From Lentisphaeria bacterium (GTDB lineage: Bacteria; Verrucomicrobiota; Lentisphaeria; Victivallales; Victivallaceae), in assembly GCA_017457105.1 (NCBI GenBank), contig JAFTIA010000009.1:40393-104392 (forward strand): a stretch of 64,000 nt of DNA, given 5' to 3'. Shown here piece by piece: positions 42,530 through 51,796 of this stretch. Made by a program: the position numbers and the translations under genes. The first letter of the stretch is position 1. Each line of letters starts with the position of its first letter. The notes below the pieces were generated by a model. That model was not told where the DNA came from. It saw only the letters and a program-made list of their open reading frames with translations, and did no database searches.

Positions 42530-43798
42530 TCAGCGTGTCTGACCGTTGCCGTGAACGATGAACTTGGTACTGACAAGTTCATTGGCCCCCATGGGGCCCC
42601 GTGCGTGCAGTTTATCGGTACTGATGCCGATTTCTGCGCCCAGACCGAATTCGCCGCCATCGGTGAAACGGGTGGAGGCATTGTGATACACGGTGGATGT
42701 ATCCACATTGGCAATAAAGAATTCCGCTTTGGATGTATCGTTGGTCAAAATCCCGTCACTGTGCTTGGAGCCGTAACGGTTGATGTGATCCACGGCCTGA
42801 TAAACATCATCCACAATGCGGCAGGAAAGTTTCAGTGCCAGATATTCATTGTAGAAATCTTCATCGGAAGCCTCTTTGGCGGAGGGGACCATTTTGCAGA
42901 AATCCACGCCGCCCCGGAGTTCCACGCCCCGGGATTCCATGCGTTCAACCAGCATGGGAACAAAGGTTGACGCGATCTCCCGGTCAATAAGCAATGTTTC
43001 CAGTGCATTGCATGTGCCGGGCCGCTGGCACTTGGCATTTTCCACCACATCCAGAGCCATCTCAAGGTCGCAATCCCGGTCCACAAAGAGGTGACACACC
43101 CCTTTGTAGTGCTTGATGACCGGAATGGTGGATTCCGCCATCACTGTACGGATCAGCCGTTCTCCGCCCCGGGGGATGACAAGGTCGATATATTCATCCA
43201 TCTTGAGCATCATATTCACGGCTTCGTGATTGGTCCAGGGGAGAAGCTGTACGGCGCCGTCCGGCAGCCCGCAGAGGACGGCGGCCCGGTTCAACGCTGC
43301 GGCAATGGCCTGATTGGAGGCAAAGGCTTCTTTGCCGCCCCGGAGGATCACGGCATTCCCCGCTTTCAAACAGATCCCTGCGGCATCGCTGGTGACATTG
43401 GGGCGGGATTCATAAATAATGGCGATCACGCCGATGGGTACGGTAACTTTGTCGATCTTCAACCCGTTGGGGCGGATGGTGCTGGAGATGGTTTTGCCCA
43501 CAGGGTCGGTCTGGGAGGCAACGGCACGCAGACCGTCAGCCATATTTTTGATGCCTTTTTCGCCGATGGTGAGCCGATCGACCATAGCGGAAGAGAGGCC
43601 GTTCACAATGGCTTTTTTCACATCTTCATCATTGGCCTTCAGAATTTCCTTTGCGGAAATCTCCAATTCATCCGCCATGCGGCAGATGCAGGCTGCCTTG
43701 GCATCGGCGGGAAGAACCGCCAGCGCCCGGCTGGCTTTGACAGCTTTTTCGCCCATTTTGCACAGGGCATCACGCATATTTTCTGTGGTGAGAGTCAT
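42530..43798 (-). CDS. proA: Gamma-glutamyl phosphate reductase
   Basis: A 422-residue aldehyde-dehydrogenase-fold protein. PIGVIAIIYESRPNVTSDAAG, LRGGKEAFASNQAI, IPRGGERLIRTV and the catalytic cysteine in AKCQRPGTCNALETLLI (about residues 250-266) are the ProA set, and the end has FTDGGEFGLGAEIGIST. It reduces gamma-glutamyl phosphate to the semialdehyde in proline synthesis. The proC gene for the last step is 5 kb away on the same strand. proB is not in the window. Confidence 0.96.
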   Translation of the reverse strand: MTLTTENMRDALCKMGEKAVKASRALAVLPADAKAACICRMADELEISAKEILKANDEDVKKAIVNGLSSAMVDRLTIGEKGIKNMADGLRAVASQTDPVGKTISSTIRPNGLKIDKVTVPIGVIAIIYESRPNVTSDAAGICLKAGNAVILRGGKEAFASNQAIAAALNRAAVLCGLPDGAVQLLPWTNHEAVNMMLKMDEYIDLVIPRGGERLIRTVMAESTIPVIKHYKGVCHLFVDRDCDLEMALDVVENAKCQRPGTCNALETLLIDREIASTFVPMLVERMESRGVELRGGVDFCKMVPSAKEASDEDFYNEYLALKLSCRIVDDVYQAVDHINRYGSKHSDGILTNDTSKAEFFIANVDTSTVYHNASTRFTDGGEFGLGAEIGISTDKLHARGPMGANELVSTKFIVHGNGQTR

Positions 43799-43863
43799 AG
43801 AAAAATCTCCTCAAAATGTTTTTTGATACAATACCACAAAAAACTGTTTTTACAAGCCCGGAA

Positions 43864-44220
43864 TCAGTAGGTGATGACTACTGCAAGGTATGTGCAGGGC
43901 TCATCGCCAAGGCACTCCATGGAGTGTTCTTCTCCGGAACGGCAGATGGTGGCGTCGCCGGGGCCGAGTTCCACCCATTCTCCATGATCATAAGACCGTA
44001 CTCTGCCGGAAAGGATATAGTAAATTTCTTCTTCATCCTTGTGGGTGTGCCGCCCCACGGAACAGCCGGGCTGTAAAGTCAGCCGGGAGAATTGACGGCA
44101 GTTGGAGTGCATTTCATCGTTGGAATTCTTTTTCCAGATGTGTTCAAAGCGGACCGGGCCGGTGCCGCCTTTCATATTTTCCCGGATCTCTTCCCGGTAA
44201 TCCTGTGTGGTGCGGTGCAT
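43864..44220 (-). CDS. Cupin-domain protein
   Basis: A 118-residue single-cupin protein. The first cupin motif, GRHTHKDEEEIYYILSGRV (about residues 56-74), has the two histidines and glutamate that hold the metal, and the second, DATICRSGEEHSMEC, has the third histidine. Substrate is unknown; sugar-sensing or dioxygenase roles are both possible. It is a single gene, 65 bp from proA and divergent from the Aas-type gene. Confidence 0.8.
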   Translation of the reverse strand: MHRTTQDYREEIRENMKGGTGPVRFEHIWKKNSNDEMHSNCRQFSRLTLQPGCSVGRHTHKDEEEIYYILSGRVRSYDHGEWVELGPGDATICRSGEEHSMECLGDEPCTYLAVVITY

Positions 44221-44294
44221 AGTTTCCTCCTTGATTTTCAGGGGGGAACATACTCCATTTTGCGTGTTTTTGCAAGATAAATGACCGTTTTTTC

Positions 44295-44323
44295 TGGAAA
44301 AAATGCTGTTTCGGGGCTATATT
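44295..44323 (+). promoter_or_regulatory. Promoter for the Aas-type gene
   Basis: TGGAAA (44295-44300) and TATATT (44318-44323) with a 17-bp spacer. The -35 is imperfect. The ATG is at 44359 with a weak GAGGG upstream. Confidence 0.4.
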
Positions 44324-44358
44324 AACAGTACAGACTTGTTTCGAATGAGGGTTGGATT

Positions 44359-47300
44359 ATGAAGAAGAAAGACTGCGCAGCCAGTATTTCCTGTTTGTCC
44401 TGGCTGAATTTTTTCAGCAGTTTTTCGCCAGTTTTTTTCGGCAGTTGGGCGGCTCGTACATTGACGGATGCCGGGATGCTTTGCGGCGATCGCCTGATCC
44501 TGAATGTGCTGTGTGTGGCAGGGATTTTTACTTTGCCTCTGGTGCTGACCGGGATCTTCTCCCATTACTGCTGTACCCGTTTTGCGGCCCGGAACGTTCT
44601 CTTTGTTTCCAAAATTCTTGAAGTGATCATTATGCTTCTCGGAGTGGCGGCGGCGTTGCCGGAAAAGGTCGGGTATCAACTGCTTGCCGTGGTTTTTATT
44701 TACGGTGCCGATTATTCTTTTTATCGTCCTGCGCTGAAGCAGTACACCGCTTTTGCCATGACCAAATCGGAGCTTTCCCGGGCCATCGGTAAGGTGGAAA
44801 GTATGACTTTCTGGGGGATCGTGACCGGGGCGATCTGTGCCGCAGGTGCGTGCGAGATCGGTTCTCTGCACGGGATCAGCAGTGTTCCCAGTCTGGCACT
44901 TCCCTGCTGTATGGCGGGGTACGGGATGCTGAATGCGGCACGGTTGTGGCCGGACCTGCCGGTGATGCCCCGGGTGCGTTTTGCCGATCTGCCGAGGCAA
45001 TGGCTGGATACATTCCGGGAACACCCCCGCTATCGGGAACTGGTGCTGACGGGCATTGCAGAGTGTTATATTTTCGGTGCGATCATTCTGGCGGCGGCAT
45101 TGTCCATTCAGTTTATTGATGCCCGGGCGGCTGCTTTTTCATCAGCGGTACATCTTTATGCCACTCTGGCGGCTGCGGTGATCGGTGCTGCCGTGGGGTG
45201 TCTGGCGGCTGTGGGGCTTTCCCGGCGCAACGTGGAATTGGGCCTGGTGCCGCCTGCCGTTTTGATATTGACAGGTTCTGCGGTGGTGCTGGGGGCTTTG
45301 CCGGGATATTCCGATCCATTTGTCGGAAGCGGGATCTGGGCGGTGATGCTGTTTCTTTACGGGTTCAGTGCCGGGATCATTCTGGTGCCGATGCAGGCGT
45401 ATCAGGCTTATTTTGTCAAACCGGAATTGCGTCCGGCATATTTCAGCTGGCTTTATCTGCCTTTCGGGATGGGGATCCTGCTGGCTGTGGCGGCAGCTTT
45501 AACGGTTTGTTCGCTGGGGATTTCCATCCGGGCGGTCAGTACGGCACTGGCATTGATCACGCTGGGGCTTGCGCTGGTGACCTTTTTCCAGATGCCGCAA
45601 TTTCTGCTGCGGCTGACAACACTGATTTTAAAACACACCTTTTACCGGATCCGGGTGATCCATCCGGAAAATCTGCCGGAAGAAGGGCCGGTGCTTCTGG
45701 TGGCGAACCGGGCATCTTTTGTGGACATGTTCTTCATTTCCGCCTGTTCCTCCCGGCCGGTACGGTTTATGATGCTGGAAAGTTTTTTCCGCACAAAATT
45801 TCTGCATCCGTGGTTCAAATCTGTGGGGTTTCTGGAAGTTCCTGCGGGGCGGCCGAAGAAATTGCAGGAATTGATCCATACCACCCACGATCTTTTCCGC
45901 AAAGGGGAGTGTATCTGCGTATTCCCGGAAGAGGATATCACCCGCAACGGCGTCATGTCCCGGTTCCGGGATGTGGTGCATGATCTTTTGCCGGAGGATC
46001 AGGAGGTCCCGGTGATCCCCGTGCGTATCGGGATGACATGGGGGAGTATTTTCTCCTGCTATCACGGCACATTCAAGCTCCGCTGGCCCAATGAATTGCC
46101 ACATCCTGCATCTGTGACTATCGGGAAACCGGTCCCTCCCGGGACCAGTGCGTATGAATTGCGGAACATCCTTTCGGAACTGGGGGCGGAAACCGAGTTG
46201 ACCGCCAGTCCGCAGGAGCGGCCTTTCCATTCCCAGTTTGCGTACACCATGAAGGTGGCTCCTTTTGCCCGGCGGATCCGGGAATTTCATAACGGAAAAT
46301 GGATTGCTCCGGCAAACTTTGTGTTACTGATGCGGGCGATCCTTTTGAGCCGTTATTTTCGCAAATGCTGTGCCGGTGACGGGGAATATGTGGGGATGAT
46401 GCTGCCCAACAGTGTCCGGGCGGTTGCGGTTCTTCTGGGGATCCAGATGAGTGACCGGATCCCGGCGATTCTGAATCATACCGCAAGCCGTGATGCGTTG
46501 CGGGTGGCTGTTGCCAAAGCAAAACTCCGGCATGTCATCACCAGCCGGGAGTTTGTGGAAAATCTGGGGATGGACCCCTTGCCGGAAATGATTTTTCTGG
46601 AAGATGTTCAGCCGAAGATATGCCGTTTCTGGCCTGCCTTTTTCTGGGGGATCACCGCTGCACTGCTTTCCAGCCGGGAATTGATGAAACTCCTTTCGCC
46701 GGACAGTTGGAACGATGTGGATAAAGTGGGGGCTGTGGTCTTTTCCAGCGGATCCACCGGCATCCCCAAAGGGGTGATGCTGACACATCACAACATTTTT
46801 GCTGACATCACGGCTCTCGGGCAGGTGACCGGCTGGAAGAAGGGGGATCGTGTCGTGGGGAATTTGCCGATTTTCCACTCTTTTGGGCTGGCGGTCAATC
46901 TGTGGATGCCCATTTGTACGGGGACCGAAGTGGATTATGTGCAGAATCCTCTGGATGGAACATCGGTTGTCCGGGTTTTAAGGGAACGGCGGATCACGCT
47001 TCTTCTGGCAACGCCCGGCTTTCTGCAAATCTATATGCGCCGTGGAAAACGGGAAGATTTCTCCACATTGCGCCTTGTGGTGACCGGGGCTGAAAAACTG
47101 CGTGCGGATCTGGTCAAAAATTTCCGGGAATTGACCGGGCTGGAGATTTGCGAAGCCTACGGCTGTACGGAACTTTCCCCTGTGGCGACCATCAATCTTG
47201 CAAGGACGTTGCCGGAACTGGGGGCGGCAGTTGCCGCTCCGGGGGCTATCGGTACATCACTCCCCGGGGTTTGCGTGAAGATCGTGGACCCGGTAACGAT

Positions 47301-47832
47301 GGCGCCACGCGGAGAAATGGAAGATGGCTTGCTGGTGGTCAAGGGGGCTACGGTGATGAAGGGCTATCTGGGGGAACCGGAACGCACTGCGGAAGTGATC
47401 CGGGATCAGTGGTACTGCACCGGCGATATTGCCAAAATGGATCAGAATGGTTTTATTACCATTACCGGGCGTATTTCCCGATTCAGTAAAATTGCCGGGG
47501 AAATGGTTCCTCATGATCTGGTGGAACAGTCTATCTGTGACGGTCTGCATCTGGCGGAACGGGTGATTGCCGTTTGCGGTGCGGAGGATGAAAAACGGGG
47601 CGAAAAACTGGTGGTGTTCTACATCGACCCCGGTTTGATCAAGCCGGAAGAGGTTGTGCAGATGCTGCGGGAACGGGGATTGCCCAATTTGTGGATCCCC
47701 AAGGTGGAAAATTTTATCCATATTGAAAAACTGCCTTTGCTGGGGTCCGGGAAACTGGATCTGGCGGCGTTGGGCAGATTGGCACAGGCCTTGAGTGATC
47801 AGGCGGCAAAAGCGGATCATTCCGAATCATAA
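44359..47832 (+). CDS. aas: LplT-PlsC-Aas fusion: lysophospholipid transporter, acyltransferase-like and acyl-ACP synthetase domains
   Basis: A 1157-residue protein in three parts. Residues 1-420 are an MFS-type transporter with about 12 helices, like LplT. Residues about 430-640 resemble a PlsC acyltransferase, but motif I reads NRASFVD (N450, R451, D455) where H(X)4D is catalytic, and motif III reads FPEED (522-526) in place of FPEG. Residues about 650-1150 are an AMP-forming synthetase with SSGSTGIPKGVMLT (796-809), EAYGCTELSP and YCTGDIAKMD. In E. coli, LplT and Aas import and re-acylate lysophospholipids. The acyltransferase step may be lost or altered here. The Gfo-type gene follows 16 bp later. 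Confidence 0.88.
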   Translation: MKKKDCAASISCLSWLNFFSSFSPVFFGSWAARTLTDAGMLCGDRLILNVLCVAGIFTLPLVLTGIFSHYCCTRFAARNVLFVSKILEVIIMLLGVAAALPEKVGYQLLAVVFIYGADYSFYRPALKQYTAFAMTKSELSRAIGKVESMTFWGIVTGAICAAGACEIGSLHGISSVPSLALPCCMAGYGMLNAARLWPDLPVMPRVRFADLPRQWLDTFREHPRYRELVLTGIAECYIFGAIILAAALSIQFIDARAAAFSSAVHLYATLAAAVIGAAVGCLAAVGLSRRNVELGLVPPAVLILTGSAVVLGALPGYSDPFVGSGIWAVMLFLYGFSAGIILVPMQAYQAYFVKPELRPAYFSWLYLPFGMGILLAVAAALTVCSLGISIRAVSTALALITLGLALVTFFQMPQFLLRLTTLILKHTFYRIRVIHPENLPEEGPVLLVANRASFVDMFFISACSSRPVRFMMLESFFRTKFLHPWFKSVGFLEVPAGRPKKLQELIHTTHDLFRKGECICVFPEEDITRNGVMSRFRDVVHDLLPEDQEVPVIPVRIGMTWGSIFSCYHGTFKLRWPNELPHPASVTIGKPVPPGTSAYELRNILSELGAETELTASPQERPFHSQFAYTMKVAPFARRIREFHNGKWIAPANFVLLMRAILLSRYFRKCCAGDGEYVGMMLPNSVRAVAVLLGIQMSDRIPAILNHTASRDALRVAVAKAKLRHVITSREFVENLGMDPLPEMIFLEDVQPKICRFWPAFFWGITAALLSSRELMKLLSPDSWNDVDKVGAVVFSSGSTGIPKGVMLTHHNIFADITALGQVTGWKKGDRVVGNLPIFHSFGLAVNLWMPICTGTEVDYVQNPLDGTSVVRVLRERRITLLLATPGFLQIYMRRGKREDFSTLRLVVTGAEKLRADLVKNFRELTGLEICEAYGCTELSPVATINLARTLPELGAAVAAPGAIGTSLPGVCVKIVDPVTMAPRGEMEDGLLVVKGATVMKGYLGEPERTAEVIRDQWYCTGDIAKMDQNGFITITGRISRFSKIAGEMVPHDLVEQSICDGLHLAERVIAVCGAEDEKRGEKLVVFYIDPGLIKPEEVVQMLRERGLPNLWIPKVENFIHIEKLPLLGSGKLDLAALGRLAQALSDQAAKADHSES

Positions 47833-47848
47833 AAACAGGAGAGTTCTG

Positions 47849-48853
47849 ATGAAAAAACGGGTCAAAGCGGCGATTTTAGGATTTGGCGGTATCGGGCATT
47901 GCCATGCCTCCCAGTATGCCGGGCTGAAAAATGTGGAACTGGTGGCGTTGTGCGACATCAATCCGGAACAGTTGAATAAGGCTTCCGAAACGATCAATCT
48001 GGGGGACAGTGGAGCGATTGACCTGAATGCTGTCCGCAAATATCTCTCGTACGAAGAAATGGTGAAGGCCGAACCTGATCTGGAAATGATCGACATCTGC
48101 CTGCCTACGGATCTTCACTGTGAATACAGCTGCCGTGCCATGAAGGATGGTTTTCATGTGATTTGCGAGAAACCCATGGCTCTCAACAGCAAAGATTGCC
48201 GGAAGATGATCCGAGTTTCCGAAAAGACCGGTAAAAAACTGATGATCGCCCAGGTTTTGCGTTTCTGCAAAGGGTTTGAAGCGATCCGGGAAGCGTACAA
48301 CACCCGGAAATACGGAAAACTTCTGCGGCTTTCCATGACCCGTGTGGGCGGGCTGCCCAACCGTCTGTGGTTCCGGGATGTCAAGCGCAGCGGCGGGGCA
48401 ATGATGGATCTGCACCTGCATGATCTGGATTTTGCCATCAGCTTGCTCGGGACTCCGGATGCTCTGATCAGTTTTGGCGTGAAGGCCGCCAGCGGCGGGA
48501 TTGATGACTCTGTCAGCAATTATATTTACGAAAATGGTCCGGTGGTGACTTCTGAAGGCTCCTGGTGCCGCAAAAAGTTCCATGCCGTTGCTGCTGCTGT
48601 TTTTGAAAATGCCACACTGGAATTTGAAGATGGGGCATTGACCCTGTACCGTGTTGATCAACCGGTCGAAACCATTGATCTCGGGGAAGACAAGCCCTAC
48701 GGTGCCGAAGTGGATTATCTTGCGGAATGTATTTTGAAGGATGTGCCGCCTTTGCGGGCCATGCCGGAAAGCACCATGCAGACCGTCCGGTTGATCGAAG
48801 CGGAGATCCGTTCCGCAGAAGCCGGAGGCAAGCGCATCCGTTTGAAAAAATAA
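47849..48853 (+). CDS. Gfo/Idh/MocA family oxidoreductase
   Basis: A 334-residue NAD(P)-dependent sugar or inositol dehydrogenase type. The Rossmann GFGGIGHCHASQY (about residues 11-23), the ICLPTDLHCEYSCRAMKDGFHVICEKPMALN segment with the catalytic EKP lysine, and MMDLHLHDLDFAISLLG with the second active-site histidine pattern are typical. Substrate is not readable. AGGAGAG stands eight bases before the ATG. A strong terminator follows. It may be co-transcribed with the Aas-type gene, but the functions do not obviously fit. Confidence 0.88.
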   Translation: MKKRVKAAILGFGGIGHCHASQYAGLKNVELVALCDINPEQLNKASETINLGDSGAIDLNAVRKYLSYEEMVKAEPDLEMIDICLPTDLHCEYSCRAMKDGFHVICEKPMALNSKDCRKMIRVSEKTGKKLMIAQVLRFCKGFEAIREAYNTRKYGKLLRLSMTRVGGLPNRLWFRDVKRSGGAMMDLHLHDLDFAISLLGTPDALISFGVKAASGGIDDSVSNYIYENGPVVTSEGSWCRKKFHAVAAAVFENATLEFEDGALTLYRVDQPVETIDLGEDKPYGAEVDYLAECILKDVPPLRAMPESTMQTVRLIEAEIRSAEAGGKRIRLKK

Positions 48854-48880
48854 CAGGTGCAAAATTTCTTTTTGAAGATA

Positions 48881-48923
48881 AAAAAAATGCCATGCCGGAT
48901 CGCCCGGTATGGCATCTCTTTTT
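48881..48923. terminator. Bidirectional Rho-independent terminator
   Basis: Stem ATGCCAT-GCCGG / CCGGT-ATGGCAT with a 5-base loop, A7 on one side and CTCTTTTT on the other. It separates the plus-strand oxidoreductase from the convergent proC. Confidence 0.85.
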
Positions 48924-48935
48924 GGGGGGGATTAT

Positions 48936-49745
48936 TTACTTGATTTCCCCAAGCTGGCGGGAGCGTGCTGTGGCCGCTCGAACCGCAGAGATCACTGCTG
49001 ATGCCAGTGCGTGACGCTTCAATTCTTCCATCCCCCGGATGGTGGTTCCGGCAGGACTGCACACGGAGTCACAGAGGACCGCCGGATGCGTATGGGTTTC
49101 CAGCACCATTCCCGCAGCACCAGCCACGGTTTGTGCCGCCAGCTGCAACGCCAGATCCCGGGGCAGGCCTTCTGCCACGCCGCCATCTGCCAAAGCCTGA
49201 ATGAATTCAAAGACAAATGCCGGACCGCTGCCGGAAAGCCCTGTAACCGCATCCAGATGTTTTTCATCCATCACCGAAAAGGTGCCGACAGCGGTAAAGA
49301 TCTTTTCGGCAAACGCCCTTTCTTCCGGCAGAACTTCGCTGGTCATGGCGGCTACTGCGGCACCGGAACCGATCAATGCCGGGGTGTTGGGCATTACCCG
49401 GATGATACGGGAACTGTCCGTCAGGTCATAGAGCCGCTCCAGAGAGATCCCGGCGGCAATGGAAATGACCAGTTTGGATTCCAGAATATATTTCCAGCCG
49501 TTGAGAGCATCCGCCAGATATTGGGGTTTGACTGCCAGCAGAATGGCTCCGGCTTCCTGCAGGTCATCTTCCTTGAGTTCGCCGGAAAGACACTGTACTC
49601 CGGTGTTTTCCGTGAAGCGGCTTGCCGCATCCGGAAGAATATCAAATGCCAGCAGATCCTGTTTGTCAAAAGTTCCGGACTTCACCAGTCCCCCGGCAAT
49701 AGCGGTAGCCATTTTGCCCGCACCGATGAAAAAAAGTTTGCTCAT
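48936..49745 (-). CDS. proC: Pyrroline-5-carboxylate reductase
   Basis: A 269-residue protein. NAD(P)-binding FFIGAGKMATAIAGGL at the start, AVKPQYLADAL, SIAAGISLERL, RVMPNTPALIGSGAAV (about 115-130), the DAVTGLSGSGPAFVFEFIQALADGGV segment and a C-terminal HPAVLCDSVCSPAGTTIRGMEELK are the ProC signature. It makes proline from pyrroline-5-carboxylate. The gene is followed by the bidirectional terminator and preceded by the DUF721 gene 21 bp upstream. Confidence 0.96.
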   Translation of the reverse strand: MSKLFFIGAGKMATAIAGGLVKSGTFDKQDLLAFDILPDAASRFTENTGVQCLSGELKEDDLQEAGAILLAVKPQYLADALNGWKYILESKLVISIAAGISLERLYDLTDSSRIIRVMPNTPALIGSGAAVAAMTSEVLPEERAFAEKIFTAVGTFSVMDEKHLDAVTGLSGSGPAFVFEFIQALADGGVAEGLPRDLALQLAAQTVAGAAGMVLETHTHPAVLCDSVCSPAGTTIRGMEELKRHALASAVISAVRAATARSRQLGEIK

Positions 49746-49766
49746 AAAGATTCCTTTTGTTTTATT

Positions 49767-50213
49767 TTAAGACAATATTGTTTTGCTTTTTCTGATCCGG
49801 CGGTTTGCCGCAGCAAGCCGGATTTCATGGCAGCGATTTTCTCCGAGATAACGGTTTGTCAGGGCAAGGATAAGATCGAAAGCCCCCTCCAGCTCTTTCC
49901 GGTATGCACTGTGCCGAATCTCCAGAGTCAGAATTCCCTCTTCCAGCGTTCCGGGGGAACACATGGCAGAGAGGGCAGGGCCCACTACATCCTGCCAATT
50001 TTGTGCCAAACGCATTTGGGCATCTGTTTCTGCTGAAAAAACAGGCTTTGTTACATCTCCAAGGAAATCCCCGACAGGGCGTGCTTTGCTGCCGTATGCA
50101 GAGATTTCTCTGCTGGCAAATGCCGGACCATACCATTCTGCTAATAAAGCACGGTGCTTCATCCGGTTGTAGAATGCTCTTTTTTGCAGAGGATCGATGT
50201 CGCCGTCATCCAT
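49767..50213 (-). CDS. DUF721 protein, DciA-like
   Basis: A 148-residue protein. The C-terminal half, with WQDVVGPALSAMCSPGTLEEGILTLEIRHSAYRKEL and CHEIRLAAAN, is the DUF721 domain (a KH-like fold), which in DciA loads or assists the replicative helicase DnaB. The N-terminal 65 residues are lineage-specific and basic. dnaB is 1.6 kb away on the same strand, which supports a replication role. The same domain is also described as RNA/DNA-binding of unknown use, so DciA activity is inference. Confidence 0.75.
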   Translation of the reverse strand: MDDGDIDPLQKRAFYNRMKHRALLAEWYGPAFASREISAYGSKARPVGDFLGDVTKPVFSAETDAQMRLAQNWQDVVGPALSAMCSPGTLEEGILTLEIRHSAYRKELEGAFDLILALTNRYLGENRCHEIRLAAANRRIRKSKTILS

Positions 50214-50225
50214 GGAGCAGACCTT

Positions 50226-50597
50226 TCAGAGGGAGAGCCCGAAAATCGCCAGCGGGATCATGACTGTGCGGACAACAAATTTTCCCAGACCCAGACCGCC
50301 TTTGACAACATTTTTCAAACCGGGTGACAAGCCGCCAAAGGGGGCTCCCAATGTCATTTGAATAAAGCCCACCGGCAAGCGCATGAATTCAAGCAGAGCG
50401 GACCCCATTTTGACACAGTGTTTCCCGAGATTTGTCAATCCCCGCAAAACATAGGGTTTGGCAATCGCAGCTGCCTTCAGGGCAATAGGTGCAAGAATCA
50501 TGATCGTTACCGGATCCAGAAAAGCGTTGCTTTCCGGGATCGGCAGTGCCACGGTCAACACAGATACGGCTGTAAGAATTAAAATGATTCGTCGCAT
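50226..50597 (-). CDS. Small exported or membrane-associated protein of unknown function
   Basis: A 123-residue protein. The first 25 residues (MRRIILILTAVSVLTVALPIPESNA) form a Sec-type signal with an SNA cleavage site. The rest is hydrophobic and glycine-rich, with PVTIMILAPIALKAAAIA and GGLGLGKFVVRTVMIPLAIFGLSL segments that look amphipathic or membrane-associated. No family was recognised. It ends 12 bp before the DUF721 gene, possibly in one operon. Confidence 0.55.
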   Translation of the reverse strand: MRRIILILTAVSVLTVALPIPESNAFLDPVTIMILAPIALKAAAIAKPYVLRGLTNLGKHCVKMGSALLEFMRLPVGFIQMTLGAPFGGLSPGLKNVVKGGLGLGKFVVRTVMIPLAIFGLSL

Positions 50598-50726
50598 GAC
50601 TAAAAAACTCCTCAAATGCCGGAATATATACCCCTTTCGGGGGAATTTCAACCTTTTTTGTGCAAAACAGTTGAAAAAACAAAAAAACAAGGCAAATTAT
50701 AGAAAAAAAGAGGAAGGATTTATTTT

Positions 50727-51224
50727 ATGAAAGAACATGAGCCCGGCGTTTCCAGCCATACGATTTCGGTTCTTGTGGCCAATAAGTTCGGTGTGCTTGC
50801 CCGTGTTGCCGGGTTGTTCAGCGGACGGGGGTATAATATTTCGTCTTTGACGGTGAATCAGACCCATGACCCGGCTGTTTCCCAGATGACCATTGTTACC
50901 AGCGGGGATGCCGATGTGCTGGAACAGATCGATAAACAGCTCCGGAAACTGGTGGATGTGATCGAAGTCCGGGATTTTACCGGCGGGAATTTTGTGGAGC
51001 GGGAGCTGGCGTTGTTCCGGCTCAGTGCGTTTTCCCCGGAAGACAAGTCCCGCCTTGTTCAGCTGGTGGGGATTTTTGACGGGACCTTTGTTTCCGTCCA
51101 TCCCGATGAGTTGAGCGTGGAAATTTCCGGCAGATCCGATAAAATCGATAATTTTATCGCTATGGTCCGGGATTTCGGTATTTTGGAAATGGCGCGCTCC
51201 GGACGGGTCGCCATCCCCCGTTAA
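50727..51224 (+). CDS. ilvN: Acetolactate synthase small (regulatory) subunit
   Basis: A 165-residue protein with an N-terminal ACT domain (HTISVLVANKFGVLARVAGLFSGRGYNISSLTVNQ, about residues 11-45) followed by the second ACT-like half with ELALFRLSA. It binds valine and activates the catalytic subunit IlvB/I in branched-chain amino-acid synthesis. No large-subunit gene is adjacent. GAGGAAGG precedes the ATG. The 3' end overlaps mntP by 4 bp on the opposite strand. Confidence 0.93.
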   Translation: MKEHEPGVSSHTISVLVANKFGVLARVAGLFSGRGYNISSLTVNQTHDPAVSQMTIVTSGDADVLEQIDKQLRKLVDVIEVRDFTGGNFVERELALFRLSAFSPEDKSRLVQLVGIFDGTFVSVHPDELSVEISGRSDKIDNFIAMVRDFGILEMARSGRVAIPR

Positions 51225-51796
51225 CCAAAGATCAGCGACTTCAATCCCAAGCCGATCAGAACCAGCCCGCCCAGTATTTCAAAGCGGTTGTGGCACATTC
51301 TCCTGCCAAGCCTTTTTCCGGCAATACACCCTGCTGTGCAGATGAGGGCGGTCACGATACCGATGATCATGGTGTCCGGCAGAATGCCTGTCCGCTGACG
51401 GCAGGCATAACTGATGCCGATAAGCAGGGCATCAATACTGGTGGCAAAGGCAAGCACGATCAGACGGACAAAATGGAATCCCCGGATGTCTTCATCTCGG
51501 GAAAGATCGCATTTCCGTCCGTCCCACAGCATTTTACTGCCCAACCCGGTCAGGAGCACTGCCGCAACATATTTTCCTGCGCTTTGAAGATAATGGCTTC
51601 CAAAGGATGCCGCACCCCAGCCCAGAAGAGGCATCCCCATCTGGAATGCCCCGAATGTAAGTGCTGTTGCCGTTATTTTCCAAACCGTAAAATTTTTCTG
51701 TTCCACCACTCCGAGAATCAGCGATACTGCCAGTGCATCCATGGCAAGGCTGATCCCCAGCAGCAGGGCTTCTGTAAAATGGGTAATGGAAATCAT
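51221..51796 (-). CDS. mntP: Manganese efflux pump MntP
   Basis: A 191-residue protein with six membrane helices. The duplicated motif LLLGISLAMDALAVSL (about residues 10-25) and FATSIDALLIGIS (about 117-130) carries the paired aspartates that bind Mn2+ in the MntP family. It exports manganese. It overlaps the dnaB stop by 4 bp. No mntP-type riboswitch was seen, as it is within the operon. Confidence 0.9.
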   Translation of the reverse strand: MISITHFTEALLLGISLAMDALAVSLILGVVEQKNFTVWKITATALTFGAFQMGMPLLGWGAASFGSHYLQSAGKYVAAVLLTGLGSKMLWDGRKCDLSRDEDIRGFHFVRLIVLAFATSIDALLIGISYACRQRTGILPDTMIIGIVTALICTAGCIAGKRLGRRMCHNRFEILGGLVLIGLGLKSLIFG

